From contig NZ_JAPENY010000003.1 of NCBI RefSeq assembly GCF_026341825.1, forward strand, positions 744,001-808,000: 64,000 nucleotides of DNA. Direction: 5' to 3'. The stretch comes from Streptomyces sp. NBC_00620 (GTDB lineage Bacteria > Actinomycetota > Actinomycetes > Streptomycetales > Streptomycetaceae). Positions 49,899 through 58,625 of the stretch are shown here, piece by piece (the stretch's first letter is position 1; every line of letters begins with the position of its first letter). The notes beneath the pieces were generated by a model that was not told the DNA's origin, did no database searches, and saw nothing but the letters and a program-made list of their open reading frames with translations. The position numbers and the translations under genes are program-made.

Positions 49899-51659
49899 TC
49901 ATCGGCGGGTGAGGGACACCCGGCAGCGCAGGACGTGCTCGCCGGGATCGAGTACGCCGCGCAGTGTCGGCAGGGCTGTGCGCGGGTGCAGGAGATGCGA
50001 GCCCGGCAGCGGCAGTACGACGACACCTTCGCGGGGTGATGTGTCGGCGGCGAGGCAGACGATCTCGCTCACGGCGGTGTCGGCCGTCGCCCGGGCCAGG
50101 CCGGGGTGCTCCGTGACGTTGTGGGGTGTCGCTCCGAGGCCGGTCTTCGGGACGCAGAAGGCGCCTTCGGCTGTGTAGAGCCGGCAACCGGTGGTGATGC
50201 GGTGCTCGCGCAGGTGCCCGCCGTCGGTGTGCCGCAGCCGGGTCTCGACGGTCACGTCCGGCCATGGCTGCCAGCGCACGACGAGCGTGTCGCCGTCGAT
50301 CCGGGACTCTCCCCCGGAACGCGTGCGCCAGCCTTCGCCGTCGTCGGACAGGGCCAGCGCGCTGTCGAAACCCCCTTGTTCCAGGGTCGGTTCGCCCGTG
50401 GGCACACTGAAGGCGGCGAGCGTGGAGTAGGCGAACTTCGCGTACTTCGCGGTCCCGCCGCGGGGGTTCCAGGCGGGCGCGTTCTGCCCGGCGAGCGCGA
50501 CGACGTCCCCCGCCGTGTCCCGCGCGAGAATCATCGCGGCGGCCGGCTGCCTGCTGATTCCGGGCGGCGGGACCGGCGCGGGCGTCGCCGTCCAGAACGG
50601 GTGGTCCTCGGTCGCGGCGAGGCTCGCGAAGACCTTCGTGCCCCAGTACGGGGAACCGCCGGCCAGGTACTGCTCGACGACGCCGGTGTTCGGGTAGGCG
50701 TAGCCGACGGTCAGGGAGCCGTCCTCGGCGAGGACCGGCCGCTGCCACCACCAGGCGAGGTTGCCTTGCGCCAGCGAGCGTGCCGTGCTCCAGCCGACGG
50801 CGGGCTGGTCCGCCGCGGCGAGGGCCGACCAGAAGGCGCCCTGGGCGAACCGGTAGCCGAGGCTGCGTCCGAAGGGCAGGGCGGCTCCGTCGGCGGCGAA
50901 CCAGTGCTGGAACTGCGTGGCGAACTCGGCGGCCCGCTGCCGGTAGCGCCGGCTCCGCTCCTCGTCGACCGCTTTCAGCGAGGCCAGCAGCAGCCCGTAG
51001 AAGTGGAATCCGAACGGGACGTAGTAGTCGCGCGAACCGGGGCGCTCCGGTGTGCCGGGCCCGTCGGCGTACCAGCCGTCGTTCAGAGCGAAGTCCTCGA
51101 TACGGTCCAAATGCGCGGCCATCCGCGTCTCGTCCACGGGCACGCCCACCGAGCGCAGCCCGACAGCGGCAAGCACCGGGAAGAAGCACCAGTTGTTGTC
51201 CCACGGCGTCGCCGAAGCCGCCGTCGACAGCCAGTCGGCGAGCTGCTGCCGTTGCCGTTCGGTGAGCGGGTCCCAGAGCTGGTGCCGTGCGACGGCGAGC
51301 GCGTAACCGACGGCGGCGGATTCGACGAGGCGCTGGTCCATGTCGGCCGGACTGCCGACGTACCACGGGTGTTCGGGGTCGACGGCGGAGGTCAGCGCGT
51401 GGCGCGCCTCCTCCCACTGCCGGTCCGCGCCGGACAGGCCGCCGGCGGCGTGCGCGGCGAGTCCCCACAGGGGGCGGGCGACGAGTTCGAACCAGACCGC
51501 CCAGTGGTCGCTCATGCTCGCGTGCACCGGCATCCGTCCGGGACCGGCAGCCGCCGTGCGCGTGGCGGGTGCGGCAAGGGCGAGCAGCGCGTCGGCCCAG
51601 CCTTCCCTGGTGGTGGGGGCTGGGCCGAACAGCTGTGACGGGGTGGGCATGGCCGTCAT
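49899..51659 (-). CDS. DUF2264 family protein, probable glycan-active enzyme
   Basis: A 586-residue cytoplasmic protein without signal. An (alpha/alpha)6-barrel half covers residues 1-360 (MSDHWAVWFELVARPLWGL, NNWCFFPVLAAVGLR, WYADGPGTPERPGSRDYYVPF), followed by a beta-rich C-terminal part. DUF2264 proteins occur in polysaccharide-utilisation loci and are thought to act on uronic-acid oligosaccharides; I recall one such group in CAZy as beta-glucuronidase-like but am not certain. Placed after a PL8 lyase, it may process the lyase products in place of a GH88 enzyme. A LacI-type operator lies 23 bp upstream of ATG 51659. Confidence 0.85.
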   Translation of the reverse strand: MTAMPTPSQLFGPAPTTREGWADALLALAAPATRTAAAGPGRMPVHASMSDHWAVWFELVARPLWGLAAHAAGGLSGADRQWEEARHALTSAVDPEHPWYVGSPADMDQRLVESAAVGYALAVARHQLWDPLTERQRQQLADWLSTAASATPWDNNWCFFPVLAAVGLRSVGVPVDETRMAAHLDRIEDFALNDGWYADGPGTPERPGSRDYYVPFGFHFYGLLLASLKAVDEERSRRYRQRAAEFATQFQHWFAADGAALPFGRSLGYRFAQGAFWSALAAADQPAVGWSTARSLAQGNLAWWWQRPVLAEDGSLTVGYAYPNTGVVEQYLAGGSPYWGTKVFASLAATEDHPFWTATPAPVPPPGISRQPAAAMILARDTAGDVVALAGQNAPAWNPRGGTAKYAKFAYSTLAAFSVPTGEPTLEQGGFDSALALSDDGEGWRTRSGGESRIDGDTLVVRWQPWPDVTVETRLRHTDGGHLREHRITTGCRLYTAEGAFCVPKTGLGATPHNVTEHPGLARATADTAVSEIVCLAADTSPREGVVVLPLPGSHLLHPRTALPTLRGVLDPGEHVLRCRVSLTRR

Positions 51660-51681
51660 CGTAGAGATCGATCACAGGGTA

Positions 51682-51697
51682 TGCAATCGGTTTCATC
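51682..51697. promoter_or_regulatory. LacI-type operator copy 1 (TGCAATCGGTTTCATC)
   Basis: Located 23 bp upstream of the DUF2264 start in the 55-bp gap after PL8. It shares the CGGTTTCA core with sites at 54725-54740 and, on the opposite strand, 54865-54884. Confidence 0.68.
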
Positions 51698-51714
51698 TGT
51701 TTCCTAAAACCAGT

Positions 51715-54609
51715 TCACCCGGTAATGACCTGCAAGAACGGCTGGTTCACCGAGCTGCTCCGGCTGGCCAGGAGGACGGCGACGCCGGCCGCGCTCTCGG
51801 CAAGGGCCACAGTCGCCGTCCCATCGCCCGCGTACTGGGTCTGGAGGTGGCCGGTGACCTCGATCGGGATCCAGTCCTTGGCGTTTCCGATCGATCCGGA
51901 GGACTGCGCGTCGCCGAGCGACGGCTGGGTGTTCCAGGTCAGGCCGGTCTCCGTCCAACTGTCGCTGCTCACCGCGTACCCGGTGAGGGTGGCCTGGGTG
52001 CCGGTGGAGTCGGAGGTGGCCCCGCGCACCCACAGCACCGCGCGCCTGGGTGTGCCCGCCAGGGCGGACAGGTCGAACTTGAGGAAGGACCGGCGGTGGT
52101 AGCCGGTGCCTGCGTTCTTGACGACCAGGTCGGTGGTGCCGCCGTAGTTGGTGTCGGCGTAGGAGCCGTCGCGGACGTAGGCGTCGGCGGTCGGGGCGAG
52201 GGCCGTGTACGTGCCGGCGGTGACGGTCGCGCCGGTGCCGAACGTCACGGTGCGGGAAGCGCCCTGCGCGCCGCCGACCTCCACGACCAGGGTGAGGGGA
52301 GCAAGGCCGACGACGCTGACGCCGTCGTCCGTGGTGCCCGTGGTGTATCCGCTGCGGGCGACGGTGACGGTGACGGTCGCGGCGGCGCGGGTGGGGTCGG
52401 CGACGCTGACCGACAGCGTGCCGCCGGACTCCCGTACGAGGACGGAGCAGGGGGCCGAGACGGTGATCGGGCCCGCGGTGCCGGCGACGAAGAAGTTGGC
52501 GGCGGTCACACCGGTGGCGGTGTCCGTGACCGCCTGCACGGAGGCGGTGTTGGCGAGGACGGTGACCGTCGGGGCGGCCGCGCGGGCGGCGGTGAGGCTG
52601 GGCGTGGCGCCGGGCAGGAGGATGTAGCTGTAGGTGGCGCCGACGGGGTCGGTGCCGTGGTCGACCCACAGGGTCAGGTAACGGCGGGTCAGGGAATCCG
52701 TCGAGCTCTCGGTGTTGATGTCGCTCCAGGCGCCGGTACGGGCCTCGCGCAGCGCCTTCAGGGTGGCCCCGCCTGGGAAGACATAGCCGGCGACCCCGGT
52801 GATCGACGCCCAGGAGGCAGCGGAGAAGGTGCCGGACCAGCCCAGCGTGGTCGACTGGGCGGTGCCGTCGATGGTGAGCGCATTGGAGGCGGCGGAGCCC
52901 AGGTTGCGGTTGTCGACGGTGGTCTCGACCGCATATCCGTCGCCGGCGGTGATCCCGGCGCCGAGGCAGACGACCTGGTCGTCGAGGCAGAACCAGGATT
53001 TCTTGGCGGCCAGCGTGGAGCCGAGGCCACGGGTGTCCTGGCCGAGCGCGCTGTACGTTCCGTCGGTTGCGCCGCCGGCCCAGACGGCTCCCGTGGGCGG
53101 GGTGGGCCTGGGGGTTCCCTGTCCGTCCGTCAGCGGGATGCGGGAGACGGTGGTACCGGGCAGGCGGTAGGGGTCGACGGTCGGCCAATAGGCGTCCGAG
53201 TACTGGCCGTTGCCGTAAGTGCCGCCCCACCAGTAGGTCATTCCGGAGCCGGTGTGCCAGCCGCGCAGGTTCTCGCCGTTGATGCACTCGTAGAACGCGG
53301 TTCTCGCGGAGCACATGGAGACGGCGAGGGCCCAGGAGGCGCGGCGGTGGGTGGCCCGGTCCATGCTGCCGAAGACCCGGGAGGCGACCGGTTCGGCGGT
53401 CGCGGTGATGGCGGTGTCGTCGAGGACGGACTTGCCAAGGGCCAGCACGGGCAGCGTCTGGTAGGAGTCCTCCAGGAACGGGGCCCAGTAGTCGCGCTCC
53501 AGCCAGCCCTTGGCCAACGCCTTCCAGCTGGCGGCCTCGTCGGTGGAGGCCGCGTCCGCCAGCATCAGGATGCTGCCGATGATGAGATGGCCGCGTACGT
53601 GGTCGTTCTGCTGGATGCCCAGCGGATTGTCCACGGTCTTGACGCCGCGGCTGATCGCCCGCCCGGACACGCCGTCCATCATCAGCCCGTTGAACAGGAA
53701 CGGGGCGAAGGCGTCGGTGACGGCGTCGAAGAGCAGCTGCCGGTTGTCGTCGGTCACTTCCCAGGTCGATCCCGCCAGGAGCGAGAGCAGCCCGGCCAGT
53801 CCGCTGATCAGGACGGAGCCGTAGGACCCGGTGTAGGGCACGTTGGTGTGCTGGACGAACGACCCGTCGGCGTAGAGGCCGTCGCCGCTGCGGACCAGCG
53901 GGAACACGGCGGAGAGACCGGCGACGCCCGTGGCGATCTTCGCCGAGCTCTTGGCGAGGATGCCGCGGAGGATGAGCACGCGGCACAGGTCGACACGGTT
54001 GGCTCCGGTGCTGACGCCGCTGTAGGAGGCGACCGCGGAGTCCGGCACGAAGGCGTCGATCGCCGCCAGGTAGTTGGCGAGTTGGGTGCTGCCGAGTTCG
54101 GCGTGGACCAGGCAGGCGATGTCGAGCGAGAGCCGCGAGGCGCCGATCTGCCAGTCCCACCAGTTGTCGTACGTGGTGGTCGTCGGCGTGTACGCGGTGG
54201 CGTACATCCAGTCGAGGCCGGTCAGGACGGCGGCGAGGAGATCGGCGTCGCCCGTCAGCCCGGTGCCGTCGAAGGCCCATGCCTGGGCCATCCACTTCAG
54301 ACGTACGTAGCTGGAGGTGACGTTGGCGCTGACGCTGCCGATCGGCAGGTCGTCCCAGAGTGAGGCCGTCGACGGGTTCATGCCGGACAGAAAGCCGGAC
54401 GCGGTGCTGCCCGTGAGGGTGAACAGGGTGGCGAACGGCTCCTGCGTGGCGTCGTAGCCGGTACCCAGCAGGGTCCTGTCGATCCAGCGCAGGCGAAGGG
54501 TGTCGTACTCGTCGGCGGCGAAGGCCGGCGGTGAGCCGATCGCGGCCATGCCCAGGGTGATGCCCGCAGTGGCGGTGGCGAGGTGCAGCAACTGTCGGCG
54601 AGTGAGCAT
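51715..54609 (-). CDS. Tat-exported polysaccharide lyase family 8 with C-terminal DNRLRE domain
   Basis: A 964-residue lyase. Tat signal MLTRRQLLHLATATAGITLG, cleavage near AFA-AD (about 31). The (alpha/alpha) barrel holds YDNWWDWQIG and the PL8 catalytic set: Asn204 (TGANRVD), His254 and Tyr263 (FVQHTNVPYTGSYG), Arg317 (SGRAISR) and probably Glu446 (NGENLRGW); the spacing Asn+50=His and His+9=Tyr equals that of chondroitin AC and hyaluronate lyases. Beta-sandwich domains follow, then a DNRLRE/CBM-like module (about 815-964). It cleaves uronic-acid polymers (hyaluronan, chondroitin, possibly xanthan-type) by elimination. It diverges from the uptake operon. Confidence 0.93.
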   Translation of the reverse strand: MLTRRQLLHLATATAGITLGMAAIGSPPAFAADEYDTLRLRWIDRTLLGTGYDATQEPFATLFTLTGSTASGFLSGMNPSTASLWDDLPIGSVSANVTSSYVRLKWMAQAWAFDGTGLTGDADLLAAVLTGLDWMYATAYTPTTTTYDNWWDWQIGASRLSLDIACLVHAELGSTQLANYLAAIDAFVPDSAVASYSGVSTGANRVDLCRVLILRGILAKSSAKIATGVAGLSAVFPLVRSGDGLYADGSFVQHTNVPYTGSYGSVLISGLAGLLSLLAGSTWEVTDDNRQLLFDAVTDAFAPFLFNGLMMDGVSGRAISRGVKTVDNPLGIQQNDHVRGHLIIGSILMLADAASTDEAASWKALAKGWLERDYWAPFLEDSYQTLPVLALGKSVLDDTAITATAEPVASRVFGSMDRATHRRASWALAVSMCSARTAFYECINGENLRGWHTGSGMTYWWGGTYGNGQYSDAYWPTVDPYRLPGTTVSRIPLTDGQGTPRPTPPTGAVWAGGATDGTYSALGQDTRGLGSTLAAKKSWFCLDDQVVCLGAGITAGDGYAVETTVDNRNLGSAASNALTIDGTAQSTTLGWSGTFSAASWASITGVAGYVFPGGATLKALREARTGAWSDINTESSTDSLTRRYLTLWVDHGTDPVGATYSYILLPGATPSLTAARAAAPTVTVLANTASVQAVTDTATGVTAANFFVAGTAGPITVSAPCSVLVRESGGTLSVSVADPTRAAATVTVTVARSGYTTGTTDDGVSVVGLAPLTLVVEVGGAQGASRTVTFGTGATVTAGTYTALAPTADAYVRDGSYADTNYGGTTDLVVKNAGTGYHRRSFLKFDLSALAGTPRRAVLWVRGATSDSTGTQATLTGYAVSSDSWTETGLTWNTQPSLGDAQSSGSIGNAKDWIPIEVTGHLQTQYAGDGTATVALAESAAGVAVLLASRSSSVNQPFLQVITG

Positions 54610-54724
54610 CGGGGGATCCCCTCCGCACCCCGTGCGGGGCGCGCGGTCGTACGGACGTGGGCGCCCGTCGTCGGATGGTTGGCCGGCTCCCCCGCCTGTC
54701 GGATGGGGCAGTTGGGCGGGGACG

Positions 54725-54740
54725 GTAAACCGGTTTCATC
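54725..54740. promoter_or_regulatory. LacI-type operator copy 2 (GTAAACCGGTTTCATC)
   Basis: It contains the perfect palindrome AAACCGGTTT (54727-54736) with the central CCGG usual for LacI-family sites. It lies 116 bp upstream of the PL8 start. Confidence 0.7.
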
Positions 54741-54864
54741 CAAGAGGGCAACCCCTCTGGCCTCAACTCACCCGGACTCACAGCTTTCTGACCACCGGAA
54801 GCCCATTTCTACAGAGAGCCTCTTGACGGATCGCCTCAACGCTCAATAGCTTGACGGCCATCTC

Positions 54865-54884
54865 ACGTGAAACCGGTTGCACGT
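54865..54884. promoter_or_regulatory. LacI-type operator copy 3 (ACGTGAAACCGGTTGCACGT)
   Basis: A 20-bp palindrome with a single mismatched pair, centred on CCGG. It lies 64 bp upstream of the hydroxyacid dehydrogenase start that opens the uptake operon. Confidence 0.75.
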
Positions 54885-54947
54885 CATGAAGCAACCCCAG
54901 GCCGTGAAGCAACCCACCATCCCGAACCCCCAAGGAGCAGTGAACCG

Positions 54948-55958
54948 GTGAGCCGTCGCATGACCGTCGCCATCGCGATGCAGCCAGAGGTCGCCGCCCT
55001 CGCCCTCACCGAAGAGCTCACCGCTCGGCTGGACAAGAGCGTGGACGTCCAGTCCGGCATCATCGTCGACTTCGCGACCCCGGTCTCCCGCAGCCGCCTG
55101 GCGGACGTGGACGTGCTGCTCACCGGCTGGGGCTGCCCGCTCATAGACCAGGCCGTCCTCGACGCGGCTCCCCGGCTGCGCGCGATCGTGCACGCCGCCG
55201 GATCGGTCAAGCACCACCTCACACCCGAGGTCTGGCGGCGCGGAATCCTCGTGTCCTCGGCGGCTTCCGCCAACGCCTTTCCCGTCGCGCAGTACACCGT
55301 CGGCGCGATCCTGCTCGCCGGGAAGCGTGCCTTCCGGCTTGCCCACGACTACAGACAGGGCCGGTACAAGAACAAGCTCGCCGACGACACCGGCAACCAT
55401 GAGCGCGTCGTCGGGATCGTCGGCGCGTCCCGCACCGGACGTCTCGTCCTGGAGCTGCTCGCCCCGCACGGCTTCCGGCTGCTGGTCAGTGACCCGACCC
55501 TGGACGCGCGAGCGGCGGCCGGACTGCATCCGGCCGGACAGGTGGAACTGGTCGACCTGGACGACCTGCTGGACCACAGCGACATCGTCAGCCTGCACGC
55601 CCCGGCCCTGCCCGAGACCCACCACCTGCTCGACGACCGCCGGCTCGCCCTGCTGCGCGACGGTGCCGTCCTGATCAACACCGCACGTGGACAACTGATC
55701 GACACCGAGGCGCTGTTCCGGCACTGCGCGGACGGCCGGATCGACGCAGTCCTGGACGTGACCGACCCCGAGCCGCTGCCCACCGGCCACCCGCTGCTAT
55801 CCCTGCCCAACGTCATGGTCACGCCCCATGTGGCCGGGGCGATGGGCACCGAGATACGCCGACTCGGCGAGTTCGCCGTCACCGAGATCGAACGCCTCAG
55901 CGCCGACGAACCCCTGCGCGGGGGCATCCATGCCGACCAGTTGGCGCTGCTCGCCTGA
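54948..55958 (+). CDS. D-2-hydroxyacid dehydrogenase family protein
   Basis: A 336-residue NAD-dependent hydroxyacid dehydrogenase. The cofactor domain shows RVVGIVGASRTGRLVLELL (the usual GxGxxG reads GASRTG), the Arg site in INTARGQLIDTEAL, Glu in VTDPEPLP and the catalytic His in VTPHVAGAMG. It reduces or oxidises a 2-keto/2-hydroxy acid; in this locus a keto-acid from uronate breakdown is a fair guess. GTG 54948 (VSRRMTV) follows AAGGAG (54932-54937); ATG 54960 is the alternative. It is the first gene of the LacI-controlled operon. Confidence 0.87.
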   Translation: MSRRMTVAIAMQPEVAALALTEELTARLDKSVDVQSGIIVDFATPVSRSRLADVDVLLTGWGCPLIDQAVLDAAPRLRAIVHAAGSVKHHLTPEVWRRGILVSSAASANAFPVAQYTVGAILLAGKRAFRLAHDYRQGRYKNKLADDTGNHERVVGIVGASRTGRLVLELLAPHGFRLLVSDPTLDARAAAGLHPAGQVELVDLDDLLDHSDIVSLHAPALPETHHLLDDRRLALLRDGAVLINTARGQLIDTEALFRHCADGRIDAVLDVTDPEPLPTGHPLLSLPNVMVTPHVAGAMGTEIRRLGEFAVTEIERLSADEPLRGGIHADQLALLA

Positions 55959-55992
55959 GCCGAAACGGCCTTCCCCGTGCCGCCCTCGTCCA

Positions 55993-56057
55993 CAACGAAG
56001 CCCGTACCAACCCCTTGCGCGGCGAACCTCGCCGCGCAACGAAGCCCGCACCAACCC
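55993..56057. repeat. Perfect hairpin flanked by 21-bp direct repeats
   Basis: TTGCGCGGCG (56015-56024) pairs with CGCCGCGCAA (56030-56039) around a 5-nt loop. A 21-bp direct repeat with one mismatch flanks it (55993-56013 and 56037-56057, starting CAACGAAGCCCG). It lies between the dehydrogenase and the binding-protein gene. It may stabilise the downstream mRNA or attenuate transcription. Confidence 0.65.
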
Positions 56058-56093
56058 ACCACACAGCGAACCCCGTTGCACAGAGGAGCACCA

Positions 56094-57518
56094 GTGAACA
56101 CCCAGCCCCCGAGCTTCTCGAGACGAAGCCTGCTGAGAGCGACAGCCGTCGCCGCTTTCGCCGTTTCCGGCTCCAGCCTGCTGGCCGCCTGCGCCTCCGC
56201 CGATGGCGACGCCGAATCCGGCTCGGCCAAGGGCAAGGTCAGCGCCACCAACCCGTTCGGCATCGACGAGAGCGCCGCGCTGGACGTCGTCGTCTTCAAG
56301 GGCGGTTACAGCGACGAATACGCCAAGTTCGACGAAAAGCTGTACTCCAAGAAGTACCCCAAGGCGAAGATCAGCCACTCCGGCATCACCGAGATCCAGA
56401 CCGAGCTGCAGCCGCGGTTCGTCGCCGGCGACCCGCCGGACGTCATCGACAACAGCGGCGCCAAGAAGATCGCGATGGGCACGCTGGTCGCCGAAGACCA
56501 ACTGGCCGAGCTGGCCGACCTGTTGAAGGCCCCCTCGGTCGACGACCCGGACACCACGGTCGAGGACACGCTACTGCCGAGCACGCTGGACGTGACCACG
56601 TTCGACGGCAAGGTGATGGGCCTCCCGTACGTCTTCACCGTCAACGGCTTCTGGTACTCCCAGACGCTGTTCGACAAACACGGCTGGACCTGGCCGACCA
56701 CCTGGGACGGCCTGACCGAGCTGGCCGCCAAGATCAAGAAGGCGGGCATCGCCCCCTTCGCGTACGGCGGCACGACGGCGCCCGACTACTTCTTCAGCCC
56801 ACTCATGGCCCTCGCGGCCAAGCAGGGCGGCGTCGACGTGATCAAGGCGATCGACAACCTGGAAGCCAAGGCGTGGCAGGCCGAACCGGTCAAGGCCGCC
56901 GCCGAGGCGATCGCGGGGCTGGCCTCGTCCGGGTACTTCCTCAAGGGCAGCGAGGGGCTGGACCACACCCAGGCGCAGACCGCTTGGGTGCAGGGCAAGG
57001 CCGCGCTGTACCACGCCGGTTCGTACGTCGAGAACGAGATGAAGGCGATCACCCCGGACGGGTTCGACATGGTCTTCGGCCCTGTCCCCCCGCTCACGGC
57101 GGACGGTGCCCTGCCCCAGAGCGCGCTGCACGCGGTCGCCGGAGAGATCTTCGTCGTACCGGCCAAGGCCAAGAACCTCCGCGGCGGCAAGGAGTTCCTG
57201 CGGATCATGCTCTCCAAGGAAGCCGCGTCCAACTTCACCGAGACGACCCACGCCCTCACCATCGTCAAGGGGGCCACGGGCGACAACGACTTCGGTTCCA
57301 CCGCGCTGGGCTCGGTGCTGAAGGCCGTCACCGCGGCCGGGGACGACCTGTTCAACTACCGGTTCATGAGCTGGTACGCCGACTTGGCCACCACGCTGAA
57401 GTCCGAGGTCGCCAACCTGCTCGCCGGGCGCATCGACGCGGCCGAGTTCCTCTCCACGATGCAGGCCAAGGCCGACGACATCGCCGCCGACCCCTCCATC
57501 ACGAAGTTCAAGATCTAG
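56094..57518 (+). CDS. NgcE-like carbohydrate ABC transporter substrate-binding lipoprotein
   Basis: A 474-residue binding protein with a combined Tat/lipoprotein signal: FSRRSLLRATAVAAFAVSGS followed by SLLAAC (Cys about 31). The mature part (FKGGYSDEYAKFDEKLYSKK, FVAGDPPDVIDNSGAKKIAMG, GLPYVFTVNGFWYSQTLFDKHGW, and AWVQGKAALYHAGSYVENEM) resembles NgcE, the N-acetylglucosamine/chitobiose-binding protein of Streptomyces. An N-acetylated disaccharide, such as the PL8 product from hyaluronan, would fit. GTG 56094 has GAGGAG upstream. Two permease genes follow; no ATPase is encoded, suggesting a shared MsiK-type subunit. Confidence 0.9.
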   Translation: MNTQPPSFSRRSLLRATAVAAFAVSGSSLLAACASADGDAESGSAKGKVSATNPFGIDESAALDVVVFKGGYSDEYAKFDEKLYSKKYPKAKISHSGITEIQTELQPRFVAGDPPDVIDNSGAKKIAMGTLVAEDQLAELADLLKAPSVDDPDTTVEDTLLPSTLDVTTFDGKVMGLPYVFTVNGFWYSQTLFDKHGWTWPTTWDGLTELAAKIKKAGIAPFAYGGTTAPDYFFSPLMALAAKQGGVDVIKAIDNLEAKAWQAEPVKAAAEAIAGLASSGYFLKGSEGLDHTQAQTAWVQGKAALYHAGSYVENEMKAITPDGFDMVFGPVPPLTADGALPQSALHAVAGEIFVVPAKAKNLRGGKEFLRIMLSKEAASNFTETTHALTIVKGATGDNDFGSTALGSVLKAVTAAGDDLFNYRFMSWYADLATTLKSEVANLLAGRIDAAEFLSTMQAKADDIAADPSITKFKI

Positions 57519-57615
57519 GACCCGTCCGGCGGATCATGCCGCAGACACGGAGGATCCGCCGTTCCTCGCCCCGCAGGAGCGGCGGACCCCGTCTCCCCCA
57601 TCCCCGGAGTCGTTC

Positions 57616-58524
57616 GTGAACCACGGAAAAACCCGCATCATCCTTCTCTTCCTCGCACTGCCGCTCGCCTTGTACGGGGCGCTGGTGGTCTCCCCCTACG
57701 CGCAGGCGTTCTCGATCGCCCTGACCAGTTGGTCGGGGTTCACCGCCGACAAGCCCTTCGTCGGCCTCGACAACTTCCAACGCCTCTTCCAGGACCCGGA
57801 GTTCTGGCAGGCCCTGGGGCACAACGGGCTGCTCCTGCTGGTGGTTCCGCTGGTCACGATCGCGCTCGGGCTGTTCTTCGCCGCCATGCTCAACGTGGGC
57901 GGCTCGGACGGCAAGGTGGCGGGAGTCCGTGGTTCGGCCCTCTACCGCCGGGTCTACTTCCTTCCGCACATCCTCCCCGTGGTGATCACGGCGATCCTGT
58001 GGCAGTTCATCTACAACCCGCAGATCGGGCTGCTCAACGGCGGACTGGACGCGATCGGGCTGGGCGGGCTGGCACACACCTGGCTCGGTGACCCGGCCGT
58101 CGCTCTGTGGTCGCTGATCGCGGTGATGGTCTGGGCCGGCGTCGGTTTCTACGTCGTGCTGTTCAGCGCCGCGATGCAGTCCATTCCGAAGGACATCTTC
58201 GAGGCCGCCGACCTGGACGGCGCCGGACGTTTCCAGACGCTGACCCGCATCACCCTGCCGCTGCTGCGGGAGTCCGTCCAGGTCGCCTGGATCTATCTGG
58301 GCATCCACGCGCTCGACGCGTTCGCCCTGTTCATGGTCCTCACTCCGACCGGCGGCCCGGACAACTCCACCATGGTGCTCTCCCAGTACCTGTACCTGTC
58401 CGCGTTCGGGAACGGCAAGTTCGGCTACGCCACGGCGATCGGCGTGATGCTGAGCCTGCTCAGCCTGCTGCTGACGGCGCTCACCTTCCGCGGCTCCCGC
58501 GACAAGAACACGATCGAGTTCTGA
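57616..58524 (+). CDS. Carbohydrate ABC transporter permease (NgcF-like)
   Basis: A 302-residue MalF-type permease with six helices, the first at IILLFLALPLALYGALVVSP. The EAA loop reads DIFEAADLDGAGRFQTLTRI with TLPLL. Helix 3-4 loop wording (YRRVYFLPHILPVVITAILW) matches NgcF-type subunits. Start GTG 57616 is preceded by CGGAG. It follows the binding protein after 97 bp and ends 11 bp before the partner permease. Confidence 0.92.
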   Translation: MNHGKTRIILLFLALPLALYGALVVSPYAQAFSIALTSWSGFTADKPFVGLDNFQRLFQDPEFWQALGHNGLLLLVVPLVTIALGLFFAAMLNVGGSDGKVAGVRGSALYRRVYFLPHILPVVITAILWQFIYNPQIGLLNGGLDAIGLGGLAHTWLGDPAVALWSLIAVMVWAGVGFYVVLFSAAMQSIPKDIFEAADLDGAGRFQTLTRITLPLLRESVQVAWIYLGIHALDAFALFMVLTPTGGPDNSTMVLSQYLYLSAFGNGKFGYATAIGVMLSLLSLLLTALTFRGSRDKNTIEF

Positions 58525-58625
58525 GGCCCACCACGATGAAGACTTCGACTCACCCCACGCAGGCCGACGCGAGCCTGCCGAGCCCCACGCGCCAAGAGCA
58601 CGATCGGGTCCCGAAGCCTGCCACG
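58503..58625. repeat. 33-bp imperfect direct duplication at permease junction
   Basis: The end of the first permease gene (58503-58535, starting CAAGAACACGATCG) recurs 90 bp later inside the second permease (58593-58625, CAAGAGCACGATCG) with 26 of 33 bases identical. The first copy encodes KNTIEF and the stop; the second is read in the new frame as QEHDRVPKPAT in the N-terminal leader. Confidence 0.6.

Larger units (their letters stand above)
54610..54947. promoter_or_regulatory. Divergent promoter region of the PL8 locus
   Basis: This 338-bp gap between PL8 and the hydroxyacid dehydrogenase holds no gene but two LacI-type operators, one serving each direction. It is less GC-rich near 54780-54850, consistent with promoters. 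Confidence 0.6.

Noticed and set aside
51340..54363. 1007-codon plus-strand frame over the PL8 gene
   Set aside because: It is antisense to a lyase whose catalytic residues have exact family spacing. The translation is Gly/Val/Asp-rich with no domains.
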